Of a stretch of 5,129 nucleotides of DNA, positions 1-5,129 are shown piece by piece (position 1 is the stretch's first letter; each line of letters opens with the position of its first letter). The stretch is from Leucothrix mucor (GTDB taxonomy: Bacteria > Pseudomonadota > Gammaproteobacteria > Thiotrichales > Thiotrichaceae), in assembly GCA_015662325.1 (NCBI GenBank), contig DQUJ01000086.1, positions 1-5,129 on the forward strand. The letters are read 5' to 3'. The notes below the pieces were generated by a model that was not told the DNA's origin, ran no database searches, and was given only the letters and a program-made list of their open reading frames with translations. The position numbers and the translations under genes are program-made.

Positions 1-2
1 GG

Positions 3-578
3 ATGGATGACTTTGAGCGTGAAGCACTAGGAGATGCTTATGAGGTGATACAGCCTGACGAAGAAAGAATGATTGTTTCAGAGGGTCAGTTATTAATTGT
101 AACAACAAACCCTGTTAAGAATATTGTCATTCGTAAAGAACCAATCTCAGGCGACTTTGAAGCTTCGGTAAAAATAAATATGAATTTGACTAAATATAAT
201 GAGGCTGGAATTAAATTTATTGCAGGTAAGGATGAACTTGAACTTGGTTATTACTTTTCAAAGTATTCTAGTGATTCCCATATTTACTTTAATAAATTTA
301 TTAAAGGTAAGAAAAATCCTATTGGGTACTATGATAATTTAGGGGATAGAGTTATTAAAAAAGGCTCTACAGAGCAAGCCGATTGGTTTTTTAAAATAAA
401 TAAGAAAGGATTTAAATTTACCGCTTTTGCTAGCACGGATGGCAGTGAATGGACAAAAGTTGGAGAACATACTTTGCTTAAAAAGAAAGGGCAGATAGCG
501 TTATTAGCGAGTGGGAAGGGCGTAGAAGACCCCATTCTATTTGATGATTTGACGATTAAACGAATCAATAAAAAATGA
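3..578 (+). CDS. Concanavalin A-like / DUF1349-type domain protein, probably 5' partial
   Basis: The frame is open from the window edge to TAA at 576-578 (191 codons from the ATG at base 3). The protein is rich in alternating hydrophobic and polar stretches expected of a beta-sandwich. It opens with DDFEREALGDAYEV (residues 2-15), the kind of 'DDF...LGD.W.V' start seen at the beginning of concanavalin A-like/LamG or DUF1349 domains. Further family-like segments are FEASVKINM (52-60), EAGIKF (67-72), FTAFASTDGSEWTKVG (139-154) and an end of the form 'ILFDDLTIKRI' (178-188). Such domains often bind carbohydrate or sit on secreted proteins, but no ligand or catalytic site can be named here. No signal peptide is visible. 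Because the domain begins at residue 2 and the upstream base pair 'gg' gives no room to see a ribosome-binding site, the true start is probably outside the window, with a signal peptide or another domain before it. The gene is much more AT-rich than aspS or purMN. The family assignment is by pattern only. Confidence 0.6.
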   Translation: MDDFEREALGDAYEVIQPDEERMIVSEGQLLIVTTNPVKNIVIRKEPISGDFEASVKINMNLTKYNEAGIKFIAGKDELELGYYFSKYSSDSHIYFNKFIKGKKNPIGYYDNLGDRVIKKGSTEQADWFFKINKKGFKFTAFASTDGSEWTKVGEHTLLKKKGQIALLASGKGVEDPILFDDLTIKRINKK

Positions 579-590
579 TATTAAAAACTG

Positions 591-653
591 GCTTGGCAGA
601 TAAAAGAAGCGTTATTTACGGTGCTTTTATTTGACTTGCCAAGCTATTTTTTT
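591..653. terminator. Nested stem-loop terminator, probably bidirectional
   Basis: GCTTGGCA (591-598) pairs with TGCCAAGC (637-644). Inside it, ATAAAAG (600-606) pairs with CTTTTAT (624-630), with one unpaired base on the left, six on the right and a 17-base loop. On the plus strand the stem is followed by TA and seven T (647-653), so it should end the transcript of the upstream concanavalin A-like gene. On the minus strand the same stem is followed after CAG by five T (583-587 read in reverse), so it can also end the purMN transcript arriving from the right. The two genes converge here, which fits shared use. Confidence 0.75.
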
Positions 654-702
654 AGGCCTTACTGTGAGGATAACGCGATGTTCCTGTAACAATTAGCGTG
701 TC

Positions 703-722
703 CTGTTTCTACTCTGTTTCTA
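703..722. repeat. 9-bp tandem-like direct repeat at the purN stop codon
   Basis: CTGTTTCTA occurs at 703-711 and again at 714-722, separated by CT. The right copy contains the purN stop codon (TAG on the minus strand, 720-722). The period is 11 bp, so the second TAG is in another frame and is not a tandem stop. It may reflect slippage or a small duplication; no function is apparent. Confidence 0.5.
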
Positions 723-1346
723 ACTGGGAAGATGAAATTTCACAAGTTTTTTTGGCAAGGCATCTTCGGCTAGCCATTTAATCGCCATCGGATAAATAAG
801 ATGTTCTACTAAATGCACACGCTTACGTAGAGACTCTTCATCGTCATTTTCTTTTACTGGCACAATGCCATGAATAATGACGCTGCCAGCATCCAGTTCT
901 GGGATTACAAAATGAACGCTAGCACCGTGTTCCTTAACCTTATCTTCAAGTGCGCGTTTGTGCGTGTGCAACCCTTTGTAAGCGGGTAATAAGGATGGAT
1001 GAATATTAATCAGTCTGCCTTGATATTTTTTTACAAAGCCATCACTTAAAATGCGCATAAAGCCGGAAAGTACCACGAGATCTGCTTGGTATTGATCAAT
1101 ACGTTTCGCGAGCTGCAGATCAAATGCTTCACGCGAATTAAACTGTGTATGGTCGAGTGATTCGGTTGGAATGCCTGCTTTTTTTGCACGTTCAAGCCCG
1201 TAAGCATTAGGGCGGTTACTGATTACGGCACTGATTTTTGTAGCGCTGTTGTTATTATGTTGATCTGTAATCTGGTCAATGATGGCTTGCAAATTGCTTC
1301 CGTTGCCAGAGATTAAAATAACAATGGAAAAGGGTTTTGAAGGCAT
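720..1346 (-). CDS. purN: Phosphoribosylglycinamide formyltransferase (GAR transformylase, 10-formyl-THF dependent)
   Basis: PurN transfers a formyl group from 10-formyltetrahydrofolate to glycinamide ribonucleotide, giving FGAR, step 3 of cytosolic de novo purine synthesis. The 208-residue product spans the whole family (E. coli PurN is 212). Visible are the N-terminal phosphate-binding strand-loop ISGNGSNLQAIID (12-24), SGFMRIL (94-100), the folate/catalytic motif INIHPSLLPAYKGLHTH (113-129) and GASVHFVIPELDAGSVI (141-157). The catalytic triad known from E. coli (Asn106, His108, Asp144) corresponds to Asn114, His116 and Asp152, all present. The ATG at 1346 is the only one before the first motif, and an in-frame stop lies about five codons upstream, so the start is secure. 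There is no good Shine-Dalgarno sequence before it (ATTCAAATCCA). It lies 57 bp downstream of purM on the same strand, so it is probably transcribed from the purM promoter. It converges on the concanavalin A-like gene. Confidence 0.96.
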   Translation of the reverse strand: MPSKPFSIVILISGNGSNLQAIIDQITDQHNNNSATKISAVISNRPNAYGLERAKKAGIPTESLDHTQFNSREAFDLQLAKRIDQYQADLVVLSGFMRILSDGFVKKYQGRLINIHPSLLPAYKGLHTHKRALEDKVKEHGASVHFVIPELDAGSVIIHGIVPVKENDDEESLRKRVHLVEHLIYPMAIKWLAEDALPKKLVKFHLPS

Positions 1347-1403
1347 TGGATTTGAATACTAAACAGTTATGACTAAAAGGGTTATCAGTAGTGTTTTTTC
1401 TAG

Positions 1404-2444
1404 TTAAACGTATTCAATATGTGGCTCTGTTTTATCAGACGCTTGAATCGACCCGATAATCCAGTTTTCTATGCCTTCATCTTTAAAGTGTGCCTGTATA
1501 GCATCTGCATTGTCTTTATCAACGACAACTACCATGCCTATGCCACAGTTAAAGGTGCGTAACATTTCACTTTCTTTGATATTGCCTTGTTGTTGTAGCC
1601 AATCAAATGCGGCGGGGCGCTGCCAACTAGATAAATCAATCACGCCCTTGCTATTGTCTGCCATTACACGAGGAATATTCTCGGTGAGACCTCCGCCTGT
1701 GATGTGCGCGAGTGCATTTATTTTATGCTTTTTTAAGGCGTTCAGAATGGATTTCACGTAAATTTTTGTGGGGGCAAGTAAGGCTTTACCGAGGGTAGCG
1801 CCATCAAATGAATCGTTTAGTGATGCACCACTGACTTCAATTACTTTACGAATCAGTGAATAGCCGTTTGAATGTGGGCCTGTGGAAGCAAGCCCAATAA
1901 TCACATTACCGTGTTGAATGTTTGCAGGGTCAAGAATCTCTGATTTTTCGACCACGCCCACACTAAAGCCCGCGAGGTCAAAGTCACCTTGTGCATACAT
2001 GCCTGGCATCTCGGCTGTTTCACCGCCAATTAATGCCGCACCTGATTGCACACAACCATCGGCGATGCCCTTGATGACATCTTCGGCTATATCGTTATCC
2101 AATTTTGCGGTGGCATAATAATCGAGGAAAAACAGCGGTTCTGCGCCTGTTACGATAATATCGTTGACACACATGGCGACTAAATCAATACCAATCGTGT
2201 CGTAAATTTCTGCATCTATGGCGAGTTTTAGCTTGGTGCCAACACCATCTGTGCCAGAAACTAAAATTGGTTCTTTGTAACCCGTTGGTAACGACATTAA
2301 TCCACCAAAACCACCTAATCCCCCCATCACTTCTGGGCGAGTCGTGCGTTTTGTGTGGGGCTTTATACGGTCGATTAGTGCGTTACCAGTATCAATATCA
2401 ACGCCAGAATCACGGTACGTTAGAGGGCTTTTAGAGTCAGACAT
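1404..2444 (-). CDS. purM: Phosphoribosylformylglycinamidine cyclo-ligase (AIR synthetase)
   Basis: PurM closes the imidazole ring: FGAM plus ATP gives AIR, ADP and phosphate, step 5 of de novo purine synthesis, in the cytosol. At 346 residues it matches E. coli PurM (345). Family landmarks in order are the N-terminal [15 protein letters not shown] (10-24), the glycine-rich GGLGGFGGL (41-49), [13 protein letters not shown] (63-75), MCVNDI (91-96), the signature [11 protein letters not shown] (140-150), [14 protein letters not shown] (187-200), [13 protein letters not shown] (248-260) and [11 protein letters not shown] (298-308). This fold is the PurM/ThiL/SelD ATP-binding type, which works as a dimer. 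No key motif is missing. The ATG at 2444 is supported by the family length and an AGGA about 11 bases upstream (2456-2459). purN follows on the same strand, the usual gammaproteobacterial order, and the next gene to the right is divergent. Confidence 0.98.
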   Translation of the reverse strand: MSDSKSPLTYRDSGVDIDTGNALIDRIKPHTKRTTRPEVMGGLGGFGGLMSLPTGYKEPILVSGTDGVGTKLKLAIDAEIYDTIGIDLVAMCVNDIIVTGAEPLFFLDYYATAKLDNDIAEDVIKGIADGCVQSGAALIGGETAEMPGMYAQGDFDLAGFSVGVVEKSEILDPANIQHGNVIIGLASTGPHSNGYSLIRKVIEVSGASLNDSFDGATLGKALLAPTKIYVKSILNALKKHKINALAHITGGGLTENIPRVMADNSKGVIDLSSWQRPAAFDWLQQQGNIKESEMLRTFNCGIGMVVVVDKDNADAIQAHFKDEGIENWIIGSIQASDKTEPHIEYV

Positions 2445-2455
2445 AATGTGGGGGA

Positions 2456-2459
2456 TCCT
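2456..2459 (-). promoter_or_regulatory. Weak ribosome-binding site of purM
   Basis: On the minus strand AGGA lies 11 bases before the purM ATG (ACAGGATCCCCCACATT then ATG). The spacing is longer than the usual 5-9 bases, so translation may be moderate. Confidence 0.45.
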
Positions 2460-2477
2460 GTTGTTCCAAAAAAGGGC

Positions 2478-2505
2478 ATTATAACGTAAAGGTGAGGTAA
2501 GTTAA
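2478..2505 (-). promoter_or_regulatory. Sigma-70-type promoter of purMN
   Basis: On the minus strand a perfect -10 box TATAAT (2478-2483) is preceded, after 16 bases, by TTAACT (2500-2505), which matches the -35 consensus TTGACA at four of six positions. Transcription would start near 2471, giving a leader of roughly 26 bases that contains the purM ribosome-binding site. I see no convincing PurR operator (consensus ACGCAAACGTTTGCGT) over it, so regulation by PurR is not supported from sequence alone. Confidence 0.65.
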
Positions 2506-2530
2506 TGAGTGATTTTAAGTTAATATGAAG

Positions 2531-2536
2531 TATTAT
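2531..2536 (+). promoter_or_regulatory. Possible -10 box for the membrane protein gene
   Basis: TATTAT matches the -10 consensus at five of six positions and sits 29 bases before the ATG at 2566. No recognisable -35 box lies 15-19 bases upstream, so this is only a candidate in AT-rich DNA. The gene must have its own plus-strand promoter in the 2445-2565 intergenic region, because its left neighbour is divergent. Confidence 0.25.
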
Positions 2537-2565
2537 TAGGCGAATAGTTTAAAATTGAGAAAGCG

Positions 2566-3078
2566 ATGAAGAACCCTTATGAATCTCCAAAATCTAAGGT
2601 TGTAGATGGCAAACAACGTTTAGATCCTAACGTTCACAAAAAATCTAAGATACCCAGTGTAGTTGGTATTATTTTATTGGTGCTTTCTGTTTTTGGCATT
2701 TTTGGTCTATTAATGAGTTTAGGAATGCTTTTTTATGGTAATGAAGAGCTAATGAATCCGCAGGGGTTTAGTCGATCTTATTTAATAATGACCATGGTTC
2801 TGGGGCTTATTAGTTCATTGTGGACCATTTACTTTTCAATACTTTTGATAAAGTATCGTGATAAAGGACGTAAACAATATAATTATTTTATGATGTACTT
2901 AGTCGTTAGTTTGCCGCTGACTCACTTGTATCGTTACCTTTTTGAGCCACAAAATTCCTTCTCAGCTGTAGGAAGCCAATTAGTGTTGATGTTGATGACG
3001 ATACTCATTAGTTTTTCTATTTACGGTTTATTCTGGTATTTACTTAATAAAGAAAACACACTAAAAGCACTTAATTAA
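2566..3078 (+). CDS. Uncharacterised four-helix inner-membrane protein with N-terminal NPYESP motif
   Basis: I do not recognise a named family. The 170-residue product starts MKNPYESPKSK, followed by a hydrophilic segment to about residue 30. Four hydrophobic stretches follow at about 31-57, 71-95, 106-126 and 136-161. Positive residues cluster in the N-terminus (KSK, 26-28) and in the loop 96-105 (KYRDKGRKQY), while loop 58-70 carries acidic residues, predicting both ends in the cytoplasm. An Asn-Pro-Tyr-x-(Ala/Ser)-Pro start is familiar from many small gammaproteobacterial membrane proteins of unknown function; it gives no biochemical role. No catalytic motif, metal-binding cluster or Sec-cleaved signal is seen. 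The ATG at 2566 has a weak GAGAAAG-type ribosome-binding site (2557-2563) and is the natural start because the NPYESP motif follows at once. It is a stand-alone gene, divergent from purM and convergent with aspS, and is AT-rich relative to both. Coding status is well supported by length and helix pattern. Confidence 0.75.
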   Translation: MKNPYESPKSKVVDGKQRLDPNVHKKSKIPSVVGIILLVLSVFGIFGLLMSLGMLFYGNEELMNPQGFSRSYLIMTMVLGLISSLWTIYFSILLIKYRDKGRKQYNYFMMYLVVSLPLTHLYRYLFEPQNSFSAVGSQLVLMLMTILISFSIYGLFWYLLNKENTLKALN

Positions 3079-3094
3079 TTAAGTGCTTTTAGTG
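3059..3094. terminator. Perfect 36-bp palindrome overlapping the stop codon, likely bidirectional terminator
   Basis: Two 18-base arms, 3059-3076 and 3077-3094, are exact inverted complements with their centre inside the TAA stop (3076-3078) of the membrane protein gene. The core hairpin (GCACTT ... AAGTGC, 3067-3072 and 3081-3086) is preceded by AAAA and followed by TTTT on either strand, the arrangement of a bidirectional intrinsic terminator. It lies between two convergent genes and can end both the membrane protein transcript and read-through from aspS. The four-base T run is short and the stem is AT-rich, so efficiency may be modest. Confidence 0.65.
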
Positions 3095-3231
3095 GCCCCT
3101 GCTTACTAAAGCATAAGTTCTTGCAAGCAAGTCGCAGAATTATCCTCCTTTTTAAGGAAAACAGAAAAAATTAAGCTATTTTTACTCTCGCCATACTCTC
3201 GTGCAAAGGTCTCTATGTAGAGAACGGTTTT
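3095..3231 (-). other. aspS 3' intergenic region with an orphan Shine-Dalgarno sequence
   Basis: This spacer between the convergent genes has no credible gene. On the minus strand it holds AAAAAGGAGGATAATT, with AGGAGG at 3144-3149, the best Shine-Dalgarno match in the window, but no ATG or GTG follows at usable spacing. The only nearby candidate is CTG at 3135-3137, which would open 20 codons ending at 3075. A 7-bp direct repeat, ACTCTCG, lies at 3184-3190 and 3195-3201. Confidence 0.4.
3210..3223. repeat. Short inverted repeat just beyond the aspS stop codon
   Basis: TCTCTA (3210-3215) and TAGAGA (3218-3223) are separated by TG. On the plus strand ACGG and six T (3228-3233) follow; on the minus strand only CC and three T follow. 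It is too small and too loosely placed to call an aspS terminator, though it could contribute to 3' end structure. Confidence 0.3.
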
Positions 3232-5004
3232 TTAAGCTTCAATTTCTGGCATTTTAACCTGCACATGCAATTCGCGTAACTGTTTGCGTGGCACATCTGC
3301 AGGCGCTTCGGTTAACATACATGCCGCTGTTTGTGTTTTCGGGAATGCAATCACATCACGAATAGATTCGGTATGGGTCATTAACATCACCAAACGATCT
3401 AAACCGAAGGCTAAACCACCTAATGGCGGACAACCAAACTCTAACGCTTTTAATAAAAAGCCAAATTTATCATCTGCTTCTTTTTCAGAAATGCCGAGTA
3501 TTTCAAACACAGCTGCTTGCATTTCTGGCTGATGAATACGAATCGAACCGCCGCCCACTTCGTAACCATTAATTACCATATCGTACGCATCCGAAAGTGC
3601 CGCACCTGGGTTTTCTTTTAGTTCGGCAACGGTGCCAGTTGGCGCAGTAAATGGATGATGCAGTGCTTGCCAGCGATTATCTTTGTCATCCCATTCGAAC
3701 ATTGGGAAATCGACAATCCAAAGTGCGGCCCAATCGCCTTCTAATAAGTCTAAATCTTTAGCGAGTTCTTCGCGTAATGCGCCGAGTGCATCATTCACAA
3801 TCTTGGTTTTATCTGCCCCGAAGAACACTAAATCGCCATCTTCTGCGCCTGTTTTTTCCATGATGTTCATGGCAACTTCATCAGGCAAGAATTTAAGAAT
3901 AGGGGATTGTAATCCGTTTGCGCCATCTGCCAATGTGTTGACTTTAATGTAGGCTAAACCGCGTGCACCATATCGAGACACAAACTTGGTGTAATTGTCT
4001 ATGTCTTTACGCGAAAGATTTGCACCCTGTGGTACACGAAGCGCGGCAACACGACTGCCTTCATCGTTAGCAGGGCCAGAGAATACTTTGAAATCAACGT
4101 CTTTCATTTGTTCGCTGACTTCAACTAATTCTAGCGGGTTACGCATGTCGGGCTTGTCTGAACCAAAACGATCCATTGCTTCGACATACGTCATGCGTGG
4201 AAATTCTGCGGGTAGATCAATACCGTTTGTGTCTTTGAATAGCTTACGAATCATGTTTTCCATCATGTTCATTACGTCTTCGCCTTTTACAAACGCCATT
4301 TCGATATCCACTTGAGTGAATTCGGGTTGGCGATCAGCACGTAAATCTTCATCACGGAAACAACGCGCCATTTGATAATAGCGATCAATACCACCCATCA
4401 TCAGCATTTGTTTAAAAAGCTGTGGTGATTGTGGCAAGGCAAAGAAATTACCGGGGTGCGTTCGGCTTGGCACGATATAATCACGCGCGCCTTCAGGTGT
4501 TGCCTTGGTCAAAATAGGCGTTTCAATTTCTAAGAAATCATTATCTTCTAAATAATGACGCATGATAGAACTCATTTTTGCACGCGTTTTGATGCGTTTT
4601 TGCATTTCGTCACGACGTAAATCGACATAACGATAAGTGAGTCGAATATCTTCGTTGACATCATCATCTAATTGGAACGGCGGTGTTGCAGAGGCACTTA
4701 ATGTTTCAAGCTCTAGTGCAAACACTTCGATTTTGCCACTTTTTAGGTTGTCGTTTAGCATGCCTTCGGGGCGTGCGCGAATGCGTCCTTTAATGCGTAA
4801 AATATGTTCGTTACGAATGGTTTCTGCGGTGTTAAACATGGCTTTGTCATCAGGATCAAATACTACTTGAACCAGACCTTCAGCATCGCGTAAGTCTACA
4901 AAAATAACCCCGCCATGATCACGACGACGGTTAACCCAGCCACATAAAGTAACTTCTTGATCAAGGAGTGTTTCATCAACTAATCCACAGCGGTGTGTGC
5001 GCAT
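3232..5004 (-). CDS. aspS: Aspartyl-tRNA synthetase, bacterial type, probably non-discriminating (Asp/Asn)
   Basis: AspRS activates aspartate with ATP and attaches it to tRNA in the cytosol. It is a class IIb enzyme. The N-terminal OB-fold anticodon-binding domain covers about residues 1-110 ([20 protein letters not shown], 21-40). The catalytic core has [16 protein letters not shown] (161-176), QSPQLFKQ (192-199), motif 2 [14 protein letters not shown] (216-229) and motif 3 GLAFGLDRL (530-538) with Arg537. The bacterial GAD insertion lies at about 290-410, then HHPFTAP (449-455). Two starts are possible. A TTG at 5016 would add four residues (594 aa); the ATG at 5004 gives MRTHRCG, which aligns with E. 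coli MRTEYCG and the same 590-residue length, so I chose the ATG. Neither start has a strong ribosome-binding site; TTGGG lies upstream of the ATG. His30 and Gly81 match the His31/Gly82 pair linked to tRNA-Asn acceptance in Pseudomonas aeruginosa AspRS, whereas E. coli has Leu at the first position. The gene stands alone in the window. Confidence 0.98.
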   Translation of the reverse strand: MRTHRCGLVDETLLDQEVTLCGWVNRRRDHGGVIFVDLRDAEGLVQVVFDPDDKAMFNTAETIRNEHILRIKGRIRARPEGMLNDNLKSGKIEVFALELETLSASATPPFQLDDDVNEDIRLTYRYVDLRRDEMQKRIKTRAKMSSIMRHYLEDNDFLEIETPILTKATPEGARDYIVPSRTHPGNFFALPQSPQLFKQMLMMGGIDRYYQMARCFRDEDLRADRQPEFTQVDIEMAFVKGEDVMNMMENMIRKLFKDTNGIDLPAEFPRMTYVEAMDRFGSDKPDMRNPLELVEVSEQMKDVDFKVFSGPANDEGSRVAALRVPQGANLSRKDIDNYTKFVSRYGARGLAYIKVNTLADGANGLQSPILKFLPDEVAMNIMEKTGAEDGDLVFFGADKTKIVNDALGALREELAKDLDLLEGDWAALWIVDFPMFEWDDKDNRWQALHHPFTAPTGTVAELKENPGAALSDAYDMVINGYEVGGGSIRIHQPEMQAAVFEILGISEKEADDKFGFLLKALEFGCPPLGGLAFGLDRLVMLMTHTESIRDVIAFPKTQTAACMLTEAPADVPRKQLRELHVQVKMPEIEA

Positions 5005-5041
5005 ATTTAAACCCAATTTAATATCTTAAAAGAAAGGCGGA

Positions 5042-5070
5042 ATAGTAAGCTTTGTGGAAGTTTGGTGCAA
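5042..5070 (-). promoter_or_regulatory. Candidate promoter of aspS
   Basis: On the minus strand TTGCAC (5065-5070) and TACTAT (5042-5047) are separated by exactly 17 bases. They match the -35 and -10 consensus at three and four of six positions. Transcription would start near 5035, about 30 bases before the ATG. The match is only fair, and aspS may instead be transcribed from further upstream beyond the window. Confidence 0.35.
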
Positions 5071-5085
5071 GCAAAAGCAAGCTTA
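5046..5085. repeat. Inverted and direct repeats upstream of aspS
   Basis: TAAGCTT (5046-5052) and AAGCTTA (5079-5085) form a 7-bp inverted repeat spanning the candidate -35 region. Within it GCAAGC occurs twice (5067-5072 and 5077-5082) separated by AAAA. Such symmetry could be an operator, but the arms are short and palindromic AAGCTT sites arise easily by chance. Confidence 0.3.
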
Positions 5086-5129
5086 ATACAGTGAGATTGA
5101 TGAGTTGATTGAATAAATCTGTGTTTAAC

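Noticed and set aside
329..568. Minus-strand 79-codon open frame opposite the concanavalin A-like gene
   Set aside because: The opposite frame shows domain-like sequence and its own terminator, while this one has no recognisable features.
1471..1761. Plus-strand 96-codon open frame inside purM
   Set aside because: It is antisense to a clearly conserved purM, has low-complexity Ser/Cys/Pro composition and no family resemblance.
2481..2500. Possible PurR operator near the purM promoter (ACGTAAAGGTGAGG)
   Set aside because: It lacks the palindromic ACGCAAACGTTTGCGT pattern; only a few bases agree.
3095..3231. tRNA or small RNA gene after aspS
   Set aside because: No cloverleaf, no TTCRANY T-arm motif and no CCA end could be found; the hairpins present are short and AT-rich.
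3683..4315. Plus-strand open frames of 89 and 106 codons (3683-3952, 3995-4315) opposite aspS
   Set aside because: They are serine-rich antisense shadows of the well-conserved aspS, without motifs or convincing ribosome-binding sites.
5005..5016. TTG start at 5016 adding four residues (MGLN) to AspRS
   Set aside because: The ATG at 5004 gives the MRTxxCG start and 590-residue length of E. coli AspRS, and the TTG has no better ribosome-binding site.
1..5129. Mobile element, CRISPR array or defence island
   Set aside because: No transposase or integrase motifs, no regularly spaced repeats, and no target-site duplications flank any gene; the layout is explained by housekeeping genes plus two small unknown genes.

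Overview
The window looks like chromosomal DNA from a gammaproteobacterium of moderately low GC. The housekeeping proteins support this: PurM (346 aa), PurN (208 aa) and AspRS (590 aa from the chosen start) match the Escherichia coli and Pseudomonas proteins closely in length and motif order, and purM-purN adjacency is typical of that class. I cannot place it to genus.

Layout from left to right. (1) Bases 3-578, plus strand: the C-terminal part, probably 5'-truncated by the window edge, of a beta-rich protein resembling the concanavalin A-like/DUF1349 fold. It ends in a nested stem-loop that can serve as a terminator on both strands (591-653). (2) Bases 720-2444, minus strand: the purine biosynthesis pair purM then purN, transcribed right to left from a recognisable sigma-70-type promoter (2478-2505). 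(3) Bases 2566-3078, plus strand: an unrecognised four-helix membrane protein with an N-terminal 'NPYESP' motif, divergent from purM. Its stop codon lies inside a perfect 36-bp palindrome. (4) Bases 3232-5004, minus strand: aspS, convergent with the membrane protein gene, with about 110 bp of upstream DNA holding a weak candidate promoter and small repeats.

PurN and PurM perform steps 3 and 5 of de novo IMP synthesis. AspRS charges tRNA-Asp, and two residues in its anticodon-binding domain (His30, Gly81) match those associated with non-discriminating AspRS in Pseudomonas aeruginosa, so it may also make Asp-tRNA-Asn. This is the most useful functional inference in the window. The two non-housekeeping genes are visibly more AT-rich than their neighbours (hand counts of 120-base samples: about 26% GC at 181-300 and 32% at 2641-2760, against about 42% at 4441-4560), as expected for less conserved accessory genes.

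I found no mobile element, CRISPR array, tRNA, rRNA or defence-like gene cluster, and no convincing new multi-gene system. The items worth a second look are the AspRS specificity signature, the stop-codon palindrome, an orphan strong Shine-Dalgarno sequence in the aspS 3' region, and the two uncharacterised genes.
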